Below, in pieces: positions 1 through 6,757 of a stretch of 10,740 nt of DNA (the stretch's first letter is position 1; each line of letters begins with the position of its first letter). This stretch comes from Caryophanales bacterium UBA1624. Lineage in GTDB: Bacteria; Bacillota_I; Bacilli_A; RFN20; CAG-826. Below the pieces are notes generated by a model. It had not been told where the DNA came from. It saw only the letters and a program-made list of their open reading frames with translations, and did not search any database. The position numbers were made by a program, and so were the translations under genes. The stretch covers positions 3,179 to 13,918 of the forward strand of contig DCMK01000073.1 of the NCBI GenBank assembly GCA_002321395.1, given 5' to 3'.

Positions 1-274
1 CATCGGCCAATATTATGTCCGCCTCGGCGGGGCCGATCTGATCCTCTTCTCCGCCGGAGTCGGGGAGAACGCCCCCATCTACCGCGCTGAGATCCTCCGC
101 CGCGTGGAGGAAGCTTTGGGCCTGGCCATCGATTATCAGAAGAACGAGGAAGTCCGCGGGGTCGAGGCTTTGATCTCCAAACCCGAATCCAAGGTCAAAG
201 TCGCCGTGCTGCCGACCGATGAGGAGGTCATGATCGCCCGGGACTGCATGAAGAGGATCAACAATGAGCTCTGA
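1..274 (+). CDS. ackA: Acetate kinase, C-terminal part (5' end outside window)
   Basis: This is the last 90 codons of an acetate kinase, read from position 2 to the TGA at 272-274. The enzyme interconverts acetate plus ATP with acetyl phosphate plus ADP in the cytoplasm, the ATP-yielding step of acetate fermentation. The fragment carries the ASKHA-family signature around LILFSAGVGENAP (compare FTAGIGENS in other AckA proteins), followed by a helix with the conserved Arg. It then has a VRGVEALIS segment and the nearly invariant C-terminal block PTDEEVMIARD. A full protein is about 395-400 residues, so roughly three quarters lies upstream. Its end overlaps the nrnA start by 11 bp, which implies co-transcription and translational coupling. 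Identity is seen from motifs; the upstream promoter is not visible. Confidence 0.95.
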   Translation, partial: IGQYYVRLGGADLILFSAGVGENAPIYRAEILRRVEEALGLAIDYQKNEEVRGVEALISKPESKVKVAVLPTDEEVMIARDCMKRINNEL

Positions 275-1271
275 TCTGCACCCCGCCGTCGTTTCCTTCG
301 GGAAAGAGCACAAAAAGGAATACGCCGCCATCCGGAGGGCAATCCTTCGCTACGGCAAAATCGCCGTCTTCCGCCACATCAAGCCAGACTTCGACGCGAT
401 GGGGGCGCAGATGGGCCTGGTCACTTGGCTTAAGGACAACTTCCCCGAGAAGGAAATCCATTTCCTGGGCGACAACCACGTCTCGTTCACCCCGCGCTTA
501 TTCCCCGAGACGGAGAATCTCCCCAACGAATGGTTCGCCAAGGGGGATTTCCTCGCCATCATCGTCGACGTGGGCGACCCGGAGAGGATCGCCGACCCGC
601 GCTTTGGGCGCGCCCATTACAAAGTCAAGATCGACCACCACCCCTGCAAAGTGGAGATCGCCAAGCGGGCGACCATCTGCGAAAAGGAATCCGCCTCCGC
701 CGCGGAGCTCGTCGCCGACTTCTGCCTCAACTTCAAAGGGGCGAGGATGAGCCAGGAGGCCGCTCATTACTTCTACATCGGCATCGTCGGGGATTCGGGG
801 CGCTTCCTTTTCTCGTCCACTTCCGTCCACACCTTCGCCGTCGCCGAAGAGCTCCTGAAAACCGGGATCAACCTCTCAAAGATCTACCAATCGATGTATG
901 AAAAGACGATCCAATCCCTGAAGAACCAGGCTTACGTGCTCTCCCACTTCTCCCTCACCCCGCACGGGGTCTCCTATTACCTGCTGCCGATCGAGGTGCA
1001 GGAGGAATTGAAGATCACCACCGAGCAGGGCAAGGAAAACGTCAACCTCTTCTCCAACATCAGCGGGATCAACGCGTGGTGTTCCATCACGCAGGACGTC
1101 GACAAAAAAGAGCCTTGCTGGAGGATTTCCATCCGCAGCAAGGAAAAAGACATCTCCGGGGTCGCCGCCAAATGGGGCGGAGGGGGCCACAAGCAGGCTA
1201 GCGGGGCCAAAATCAAAGACCTCAGCGAGCTCGATGCCTTCCTGAAGGATCTGGACGACCTATTCGCTTGA
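264..1271 (+). CDS. nrnA: DHH/DHHA1 phosphoesterase, NrnA-type nanoRNase/pAp phosphatase
   Basis: This 335-residue cytoplasmic enzyme is of the bifunctional oligoribonuclease/3'-phosphoadenosine-5'-phosphate phosphatase family. Members degrade 2-5 nt RNA to mononucleotides and hydrolyse pAp to AMP. The DHH domain metal motifs are visible in order: H38-IK-P-D42-F-D44, VDVGD with D102, the namesake D124-H125-H126, and GIVGD with D177. The C-terminal DHHA1 substrate-binding domain ends in the glycine-rich GGGGHKQASG at residues 305-314. Length is close to the usual 310-330. The start at 264 has AGAGGA (252-257) six nt upstream and lies inside the ackA end, so translation is probably coupled to ackA. 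Tandem TGA stops (1269-1274) run into a terminator. The family is certain; the dual RNA/pAp activity is inferred from NrnA relatives and not provable from sequence alone, since some DHHA1 paralogues act on cyclic dinucleotides. Confidence 0.9.
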   Translation: MSSDLHPAVVSFGKEHKKEYAAIRRAILRYGKIAVFRHIKPDFDAMGAQMGLVTWLKDNFPEKEIHFLGDNHVSFTPRLFPETENLPNEWFAKGDFLAIIVDVGDPERIADPRFGRAHYKVKIDHHPCKVEIAKRATICEKESASAAELVADFCLNFKGARMSQEAAHYFYIGIVGDSGRFLFSSTSVHTFAVAEELLKTGINLSKIYQSMYEKTIQSLKNQAYVLSHFSLTPHGVSYYLLPIEVQEELKITTEQGKENVNLFSNISGINAWCSITQDVDKKEPCWRISIRSKEKDISGVAAKWGGGGHKQASGAKIKDLSELDAFLKDLDDLFA

Positions 1272-1273
1272 TG

Positions 1274-1294
1274 ACGCCCTTCGGGGCGTTTTTT
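1274..1294 (+). terminator. Intrinsic terminator of the ackA-nrnA unit
   Basis: A perfect 6-bp stem, ACGCCC (1274-1279) and GGGCGT (1284-1289), closes the extra-stable tetraloop TTCG and is followed by a run of T (1289-1294). It begins directly after the nrnA stop. The last T is also part of the stop codon of the convergent hydrolase gene. Read on the - strand the hairpin is not followed by T residues, so it should terminate only + strand transcription. Confidence 0.88.
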
Positions 1295-2343
1295 CATTCT
1301 TCCTCCAAGAAAGCGAGGGCTTCCTGGATGAGAGCCTCGTCGATTCGATTGGCGGCATCGATCCCCTCTTGGCTCAGCTTTGCCCGAAAAGCCTCTTCCC
1401 CTTCGGAGGAGAAGGCTTCCTGCAGCTCCTCGCGCGCTGCTTTGGCTTCTAAGCTCAGCCAAGGCAAAGAATGGGAATATCCGGGGCGGAGGATTTTCTT
1501 CACCGTCCCCGATTCGGGAAGAGCCTGGTAAAGGGAGGCGGAGAGGGGGACGGTGCGATCTTCCTCCCCGTGGATGAGGACCGCTTTGACATGGGCGGAA
1601 GAGATCCCCTCCCCGGCGGACAAGAGGCGGTCCTGCCCCGCTTTCGTGTTCATAGCCCACTCGAAGGTGAGGGAGGTGAAATCGGCCAATCCGCCGACGT
1701 AATTCCTCGCTAGGGCAAGCATCTCGCCCTGAGGGGTGTCGAAGCCCGAGAAGGATAGGATTCCTTTGATGGGCGAGGGATAAGCGAAGCGAAGGCTGGC
1801 GGAAACCGAATAGGCGCCCCAGGAATACCCGCAGAGGTAAAGATCGGAAAGCGGGGCGTAGAAATCGTTTTCCGAGAACAGGTAATCCAATGCCGCCTTC
1901 ACGTCGTAGGCCCCTTGGGCGAGGCTAGAGATGCCGTTTCCTTGGCTCCTGCCGGAGCTCGATAAATCGAAGGCGAAGACGCTGTAGCCGCTGCGGTAGA
2001 GGGCATCTTGAACGGCGGCGCTTTGATCGTCGGCGTAGCCTTTCAGCCCATGAGCGAAGACAAAGGTGCCTTTGGGGTCTGGATATTGATAGAAATAACC
2101 CTGCAATTCTTGGCCGGATGAGGAAAAGGTGACCTCTTTGCGGGCTTTTAGGCTCGGATAATCGTCGCGGGTTTTATCGACCAAAGAGCAAAATTGGCTC
2201 AGATCCCCGACTTCGGATTGCCGCTTCCCAAGCAGAGCGTTCTGGACGCAGAGAGCGGCGACGTAACCGCCAAGAAAATAAACGAGGCATAAGGAAGCCA
2301 CGATGGAAGAGACGACGATGATGACCCTCTTTTTCCTTTTCAT
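1294..2343 (-). CDS. Membrane-anchored alpha/beta hydrolase
   Basis: This is a 349-residue protein with a short basic start (MKRKKR) and one long hydrophobic segment at about residues 7-33. It is probably an N-terminal anchor that places the catalytic domain outside the membrane; an uncleaved signal or lipid-free anchor is inferred, as no lipobox or clear cleavage site is seen. The serine-hydrolase features are in canonical order: oxyanion-hole HG (98-99), nucleophile elbow G-Y-S174-W-G, acid D262 in GEEDRTVP, and catalytic H291 in GYSHSLP. This resembles COG1073-type hydrolases; the substrate (ester, peptide or thioester) cannot be told. The start at 2343 is preferred because GGGAG (2355-2351) lies 7 nt upstream; a frame extension to 2373 would run into the preceding gene. 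It begins 2 nt after the ATPase stop, so the two are co-transcribed. No intrinsic terminator is seen after it. Confidence 0.85.
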   Translation of the reverse strand: MKRKKRVIIVVSSIVASLCLVYFLGGYVAALCVQNALLGKRQSEVGDLSQFCSLVDKTRDDYPSLKARKEVTFSSSGQELQGYFYQYPDPKGTFVFAHGLKGYADDQSAAVQDALYRSGYSVFAFDLSSSGRSQGNGISSLAQGAYDVKAALDYLFSENDFYAPLSDLYLCGYSWGAYSVSASLRFAYPSPIKGILSFSGFDTPQGEMLALARNYVGGLADFTSLTFEWAMNTKAGQDRLLSAGEGISSAHVKAVLIHGEEDRTVPLSASLYQALPESGTVKKILRPGYSHSLPWLSLEAKAAREELQEAFSSEGEEAFRAKLSQEGIDAANRIDEALIQEALAFLEEE

Positions 2344-2345
2344 GG

Positions 2346-3563
2346 CTATTCTCCCAAGCAGGCAAGCGGGCAATGGTAAACCCCGTTCTTGCTGCGATAA
2401 GCGGAGGCGGAATTGTCCAAGACAAGCAGGAAAGAGGGCAGGCCGATCATGTTCTCAGCGTCCCTGGAATCGTGGATGAGGATTTTCTTTTTGAGCTCGA
2501 GCAGCTGGGCCTCGGAGGCTTTGCCGTCGTTTTCCCCGAGCCGGCATTGGATGAGGGCGTACTTCCCGTTTTTGAGGAAAAGGGCCAAATCCGAGCGGAG
2601 GCCGAAGCGGTCTTCGTAGTATTTCACCTTCCCACCCATGCCGCTGGAATAGACTTTCAAATCGCGGGCGCAGGCGCCTTCGAAGAGCCGTTGCAGAAGA
2701 AGGGGGTCTTTCCGCAGGTCCGCGTCCCCCTTTTTTTGGAAAACAAGGGCCAAAGAAGGGTCGATGAACTCTTTTTTGGAAAGCCTTCGGATGGTGGGCG
2801 AGGCTTTGATAGGGGGATACCACGCTTCGATTTCGTCGAGGATCAGAAGGCGGCGGAGGGCGTTGAGCAAATCATAGAGAGTGCTCTCGGCCAAAGAAGG
2901 GTCTCTGCCCCGCAGATCGCGCAGCATGTCCGTGTTCTTCTCGATGGTGCCGACGGCGGAGGCGTAGCGCTTCAGCAAGGCGGAAATCCGCTCCGGGGAT
3001 TGCTCGGTTTTGCTTTCCTTGGACAAAGCCCCTTTCAGAAGCGTCTGATAGATTTTGCGGGGATAGGTGGAGGTCTTTTTCCCCAACGAAACGGGGAAAC
3101 CTCCTTTGCTGAGGGCGAGGATGAGATCCTCCAAAGAGAAATCGGTGGTGGCGGTTAAGCCGTCCTCATAAGCGCCGGAGAAAAGGGCGTTCAAAGAAAC
3201 GGCTCCGTTTGAGATCCCTTCTTCGTAAAAAGAGAGGGGGTATAGCGTGAAATGATCGAATCCCGTCGCTCGGGAGCTCATATACACGGCTTTGCCCTTT
3301 TGAAAGGGAAGAAGGTCATAATCCAAATCCAAACCATCAACCCCGTGGATGCCTTTTCCGGAAAACGGAAGGCTCCGATCCATGTCCAAAGCAAGGGCGG
3401 AGGAGGGGTTGGAAAGAGCCTTTCTGACATCGAAAGGGCGTTCGGACACTTTTCTCAAAAGCGTCGTTTTCCCCGTGCCGCAGGTTCCTTCAACGATTAC
3501 ACGGTTCCCTTCTTTCAAAGCGGAAAGGATATGCTTTTCCAAAATCCTAGTGCGGTAAGCCAT
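2346..3563 (-). CDS. AAA_14/DUF4143-like ATPase with degenerate C-terminal domain
   Basis: This 405-residue protein resembles the common bacterial ATPases with an AAA_14 core and a C-terminal DUF4143 (restriction-endonuclease-like) domain, whose cellular role is mostly unknown. Walker A is clear: G26-TCGT-G31-K32-T33. ALALDMD at about 57-62 may stand for Walker B but sits unusually early and lacks the usual LDEiq. VYMSSRA (93-99) resembles sensor 1, LYPLSFYE (107-114) is the typical family block, and GGFPVSL (154-160) matches the GGfPe motif. In the C-terminal domain YYEDRFGLRSDLALFL...ALIQCRLG (315-342) fits the position where relatives have (E)xD...IEVK, but the IEVK Glu/Lys are replaced by Gln and Arg. 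A start at ATG 3563 fits the family N-terminus but has no clear ribosome site; in-frame ATG 3620 or GTG 3635 would add 19 or 24 residues. It could be a toxin-antitoxin-like or DNA-associated ATPase, but no function is claimed. Confidence 0.75.
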   Translation of the reverse strand: MAYRTRILEKHILSALKEGNRVIVEGTCGTGKTTLLRKVSERPFDVRKALSNPSSALALDMDRSLPFSGKGIHGVDGLDLDYDLLPFQKGKAVYMSSRATGFDHFTLYPLSFYEEGISNGAVSLNALFSGAYEDGLTATTDFSLEDLILALSKGGFPVSLGKKTSTYPRKIYQTLLKGALSKESKTEQSPERISALLKRYASAVGTIEKNTDMLRDLRGRDPSLAESTLYDLLNALRRLLILDEIEAWYPPIKASPTIRRLSKKEFIDPSLALVFQKKGDADLRKDPLLLQRLFEGACARDLKVYSSGMGGKVKYYEDRFGLRSDLALFLKNGKYALIQCRLGENDGKASEAQLLELKKKILIHDSRDAENMIGLPSFLLVLDNSASAYRSKNGVYHCPLACLGE

Positions 3564-3679
3564 GCTGCGATTGTAGTTATTTGTGCCTTTGATTGCTAGT
3601 CTTTTTAAAAGTCCCTGCATGGGCCTGAAAATCACGCTCTTTCTTCGAAGCGTTCCACTCGCGCCAATTTTCCGAACGC

Positions 3680-3699
3680 GAAGGGGTTTATACCCCTTC
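3680..3699. repeat. Perfect 8-bp inverted repeat in the divergent control region
   Basis: GAAGGGGT (3680-3687) and ACCCCTTC (3692-3699) are perfect reverse complements around the 4-base centre TTAT. The palindrome covers the predicted -35 box of the dnaE promoter and the predicted -10 box of the opposite promoter. This placement suits a repressor or other dimeric regulator binding site. As RNA it would be a strong hairpin only if transcription began farther upstream. The function as an operator is inferred; no regulator is encoded in the window. Confidence 0.5.
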
Positions 3700-3714
3700 C
3701 AATTCGGCTATAAT
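3687..3714 (+). promoter_or_regulatory. Predicted sigma-A-type promoter of dnaE
   Basis: A consensus -10 box TATAAT lies at 3709-3714. A weaker -35, TTTATA at 3687-3692 (four of six bases match TTGACA), is 16 bp upstream. The -10 ends only 7 nt before the dnaE ATG at 3722, so transcription should begin at or within a base or two of the start codon. That would give a leaderless message, which fits the absence of any Shine-Dalgarno sequence. Confidence 0.6.
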
Positions 3715-3717
3715 CAA
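3687..3717 (-). promoter_or_regulatory. Possible divergent promoter for the ATPase/hydrolase unit
   Basis: On the - strand TATAAA (3692 down to 3687) could act as a -10 box, with TTGATT (3717 down to 3712) as -35 and a 19-bp spacer, which is longer than ideal. The start of transcription would fall near 3680, leaving a leader of about 45 nt to GTG 3635 or about 117 nt to ATG 3563. It shares bases with both boxes of the dnaE promoter, so the two would compete for polymerase. This is weaker than the + strand call. Confidence 0.35.
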
Positions 3718-3721
3718 GCCG

Positions 3722-6700
3722 ATGCCTTATCTCCCGCTCCACATCTATTCCGGCAACTCCTTCTTGCGGAGCGCTCTGCCGATTCGGCGCATTGGCGGCT
3801 TGGCCCAAAAGCACAAAGCCGCCTATTTGTCGATTTGCGATTACGGCACCTGCTCGGGGTTCCCGGAGATTCAAAGAATGGCCAAGATTTTGAACGTCCC
3901 CCCGGTTTTCGGGATGGACGTTGAAATCGACGGAAACCTTCTCTCCCTTTTCGTGAAAAGCGAGGAAGGGTATCGGAATTTGCTGTTGGTGGACCGTTTG
4001 TTCTCGGAAAAGAATCTGACCTTGGCTTTCTTGAAAGAGCATTCCGCGGGGCTAGAGGCCGTTTTGTCCCCGCAGAGGAGTTTCGTCCATTCCCTTTATC
4101 GGACCCAAGCCAAGGAAATCCCTTCGATGCTGTCCTCTTTCAGCAGGGGCTTCCGTTCCTTTCGCCTCGGGATCCCTTATCTGCCTGAGGAAAGGTCCTT
4201 CGTTTCCTTCCTCCGCGATTTCGCTTTGCATTACCCCTACCCAACTCTTGCCTTCCCCCACATCCTCTACGAGAAAAAAGAGGACGCGATCGTTTTGAAA
4301 ATCGTCGAGGCGATCGCCGCAAGGAAAACCCTGGAGGAAAAGGAGGCAAGCGGGGATCAGTTCTACCTCCCTCAGCAAGAAGGGGAGGCCTATTTCACCG
4401 AAGAAGAGAACAAAGCCAGCTTCGCTCTTGCCGAAAGCTGCAGCCATTTTGAATTTCTTCAAAAAAGGGGTGGCCTGCTCGTTTTCCCCAATCCTTTGGG
4501 GATCCGCAGCGAAGACTACCTTCGCAAAATCGCCTTCGAGGGCCTTTCCAAGAAAAAGCCAGGCTTCGATGACGAATACAGAGAACGCCTGGAATATGAA
4601 TTGTCCATCATCAACAAAATGGGCTACGCGGACTATTTCCTATTGGTTCAGGATTATGTCAATTACGCTAGAAACGTCGGCATCCTGGTGGGGCCCGGGC
4701 GTGGTTCGGGCGCGGGGAGTTTGGTATCCTACGCCTTGGACATCGTCACCCCCGACCCCATCGAGAACGGCCTTTTGTTCGAGCGCTTCCTCAATCCAGA
4801 AAGGCAGTCGATGCCGGACATCGACGTCGATTTCGCGGACATCCGAAGGGATGAAGTCGTCGCCTATTTGCAGAAAAAATACGGCAAAAACCGCGTATCT
4901 CACATCTTAACCGAGCAAACCATGATGGCCAAAGCCTCCATCCGCGATGTCGGGAGGGTCTATTCCTATGAGCCAAGGCAGATCGATTTGCTGGCCAAAT
5001 CGGTCGATAACTTCCTGACGCTGCGGCAGAACTACAAGATGAATCCCCGCTTCCGCAAGGTCGTGGATTCGGACCGCTACTATCTGCAAATCGTTTCCCT
5101 CGCCGCCAAAATCGAGGGCCTCCCCCGCCAAAGCGGCCTCCATGCGGCGGGCGTCATCTTAAACGACAAGCCGTTGGAAGAGTGCCTCCCGATTTCCGAC
5201 CAAGAGGGGATCGGATACGTTTCCCAGTTCGAAATGACCTATCTAGAGGAGCAAGGCTTCCTGAAAATGGACTTGCTTGGCTTGCGGAATCTGACCATCG
5301 TCCAACGCTGCTTAGAGAAAATCAAAATGGCCCACGGGGTCGATCTTTATTACCGCGACATCCCCTATCGGGACAAAGACGCGATTGCCTTGATCGCCTC
5401 CACGAAGACGATGGGCCTTTTCCAGCTCGAATCCCCGGGCATGAATCGCGCAATCCGGGAGCTTCATCCGGAAAGCTTCGACGACGTGGTCGCCCTTCTT
5501 GCCCTTTTCCGCCCAGGCCCAATGGAGAACATCCCTAGCTATGCTCGGAGAAAGGCAGGAAAGGAAAAGGTCCAGTACTTGGACCCCTGCTTGGAGAAAA
5601 TCCTCGCCCCCACTTACGGGATCATCGTCTATCAGGAGCAGATTATGCAGATGGTCCAGGCGTTGGCGGGGTTCTCCTTCGGCCAAGCGGATTCCTTCCG
5701 GAGGGCCATTTCGAAGAAGGACGCGGCGAAATTGGCGGCTTTGAGAAGCGATTTCATCCGCGGCTGCTTGCAGCAAGGCAGAAGCCGGGGCATCGCCGAA
5801 AAGGTGTTTGATTTGATTTACCGATTCGCTGACTACGGGTTCAACAAATCCCATTCCGTCTGCTATGCGATGCTAGCTTGCCAAATGGCTTATTTGAAAG
5901 CCCATTACCCCGAGGAATTCTATTGCACGATCCTCGACGATGGGGGGATGGGGCAGCCTGCCTTGGTCTCGGAAATCAAGGCCAGCGGGCTCCGCTTCTT
6001 GGTGCCCGACGTCAACGGATCCGGCTTGGGCTTTTCCTCCCAGGGCAAAGACATCCGGCTCCCCTTCACCGCCATCGCGGGGCTGCAGAGGAATCTCGTT
6101 TACGCGATTTTGGATGAACGAAGCAAAAACGGGGCCTTCGAAGATTATTTCTCCTTCGTGGAACGGCTGTACAAAAAAGGGCTGAACGAAGCCAGCCTCC
6201 TGAAATTGATCGACGCGGGATGCTTCGATTCCCTCTGCCCGAACCGGGCGAGCCTGCGCCTTTCCAGCAAGCCTGCCCTGAAGTTCGCCGAGGTCGCCTC
6301 TTCCTTTTTGGACCGCCCCTCTCTTTTGCCCTTCTCCTTGGAGAAACCCTCTCTGATCCAAATCGAGCCGCAGAGGATGTATGACCTCCTTTGCGAGAGG
6401 GATTGCTTGGGGATGATGGTTTCAGGATCCCCTTTGGAAAGCAAGGAGGATGAGATTAAGAAGCTCGGGCTGCTTTCCCTGTCCGCCCTCCCCGAAGGCC
6501 CAAACGAAGGGCGCTGCGCGGGGATCGTATCCTCGGTGAAGGCCATCTTGGCCAAATCCGGGAAGCGCATGGCGTTCCTGAAGGCCTATGACGAAGAGGC
6601 GGAGGCGGAGTTCACCCTTTTCTCGGAGGCCTACGACCTAAGCTACCCGGCCTTGAAGGAAGGGAATTTGGTTTCGATCGCCTATCAGAAAGACCGGCGG

Positions 6701-6745
6701 AACCCCGGGAAATACCTCGCCGCGAAAGTGGAGGTTCTGCCTTAA
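3722..6745 (+). CDS. dnaE: DNA polymerase III subunit alpha, DnaE type
   Basis: This C-family DNA polymerase has 1007 residues, shorter than B. subtilis DnaE (about 1115) and E. coli DnaE (about 1160). It extends primers at the replication fork. The N-terminal PHP domain (about 1-210) is degenerate: HIYS at 7-10 replaces the HxHS signature and CDYG at 39-42 replaces TDHG. The polymerase core shows GPGRGSGAGS (324-333), MPDIDVDF with catalytic D366 and D368, LKMDLLGLR with the third catalytic D517, FRPGPM near 592-597, YGIIVYQEQIMQM (632-644) and ADYGFNKSHSVCYA (703-716). A helix-hairpin-helix DNA-binding region follows at about 775-835, then an OB-fold at about 928-1007. ATG 3722 is the only plausible start, since the domain begins at residue 3, and it lacks a ribosome-binding site. 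In Firmicutes such a DnaE usually works beside PolC; if PolC is absent this would be the main replicase. It is the first gene of the polA/mutM-coaE unit. Confidence 0.96.
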   Translation: MPYLPLHIYSGNSFLRSALPIRRIGGLAQKHKAAYLSICDYGTCSGFPEIQRMAKILNVPPVFGMDVEIDGNLLSLFVKSEEGYRNLLLVDRLFSEKNLTLAFLKEHSAGLEAVLSPQRSFVHSLYRTQAKEIPSMLSSFSRGFRSFRLGIPYLPEERSFVSFLRDFALHYPYPTLAFPHILYEKKEDAIVLKIVEAIAARKTLEEKEASGDQFYLPQQEGEAYFTEEENKASFALAESCSHFEFLQKRGGLLVFPNPLGIRSEDYLRKIAFEGLSKKKPGFDDEYRERLEYELSIINKMGYADYFLLVQDYVNYARNVGILVGPGRGSGAGSLVSYALDIVTPDPIENGLLFERFLNPERQSMPDIDVDFADIRRDEVVAYLQKKYGKNRVSHILTEQTMMAKASIRDVGRVYSYEPRQIDLLAKSVDNFLTLRQNYKMNPRFRKVVDSDRYYLQIVSLAAKIEGLPRQSGLHAAGVILNDKPLEECLPISDQEGIGYVSQFEMTYLEEQGFLKMDLLGLRNLTIVQRCLEKIKMAHGVDLYYRDIPYRDKDAIALIASTKTMGLFQLESPGMNRAIRELHPESFDDVVALLALFRPGPMENIPSYARRKAGKEKVQYLDPCLEKILAPTYGIIVYQEQIMQMVQALAGFSFGQADSFRRAISKKDAAKLAALRSDFIRGCLQQGRSRGIAEKVFDLIYRFADYGFNKSHSVCYAMLACQMAYLKAHYPEEFYCTILDDGGMGQPALVSEIKASGLRFLVPDVNGSGLGFSSQGKDIRLPFTAIAGLQRNLVYAILDERSKNGAFEDYFSFVERLYKKGLNEASLLKLIDAGCFDSLCPNRASLRLSSKPALKFAEVASSFLDRPSLLPFSLEKPSLIQIEPQRMYDLLCERDCLGMMVSGSPLESKEDEIKKLGLLSLSALPEGPNEGRCAGIVSSVKAILAKSGKRMAFLKAYDEEAEAEFTLFSEAYDLSYPALKEGNLVSIAYQKDRRNPGKYLAAKVEVLP

Positions 6746-6750
6746 GGAGG
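6745..6750 (+). promoter_or_regulatory. Strong ribosome-binding site deciding the polA start
   Basis: AGGAGG begins on the last base of the dnaE TAA stop. It is 1 nt from ATG 6752 but 7 nt from the in-frame ATG 6758. The second spacing is optimal and the first is too short, so polA should start at 6758, two codons inside the longest open frame. The contrast with dnaE, which has no such site, is marked. Confidence 0.85.
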
Positions 6751-6757
6751 CATGGAT

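Noticed and set aside
2344..2373. Ten-residue N-terminal extension of the hydrolase
   Set aside because: It would overlap the end of the ATPase gene and lacks a well-placed ribosome site, whereas ATG 2343 has GGGAG at 7 nt and starts with the basic residues before the membrane segment.
2373..3158. A 261-codon open frame on the + strand
   Set aside because: It is antisense to the ATPase gene, has no ribosome site or recognisable motif, and its composition (long Gly/Arg/Phe-rich stretch) is typical of a shadow frame in GC-rich coding DNA.
3605..3625. CCC/GGG mini-hairpin near CCCTGCATGGG in the ATPase leader as an attenuator
   Set aside because: The stem is only about 3 bp and is not followed by a T-run in a sensible position.
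3583..3924. A + strand frame starting in the control region and running into dnaE
   Set aside because: It overlaps the dnaE PHP coding region in another frame, begins with a weak non-ATG start without a ribosome site, and shows no motifs.
5312..5854. A 180-codon open frame on the - strand inside dnaE
   Set aside because: It lies wholly antisense to the most conserved part of the polymerase core, with no family resemblance; a shadow frame.
6752..6757. Upstream ATG as the polA start
   Set aside because: AGGAGG ends only 1 nt before it, too close for initiation; the ATG at 6758 has the proper 7-nt spacing and homologues begin near there.
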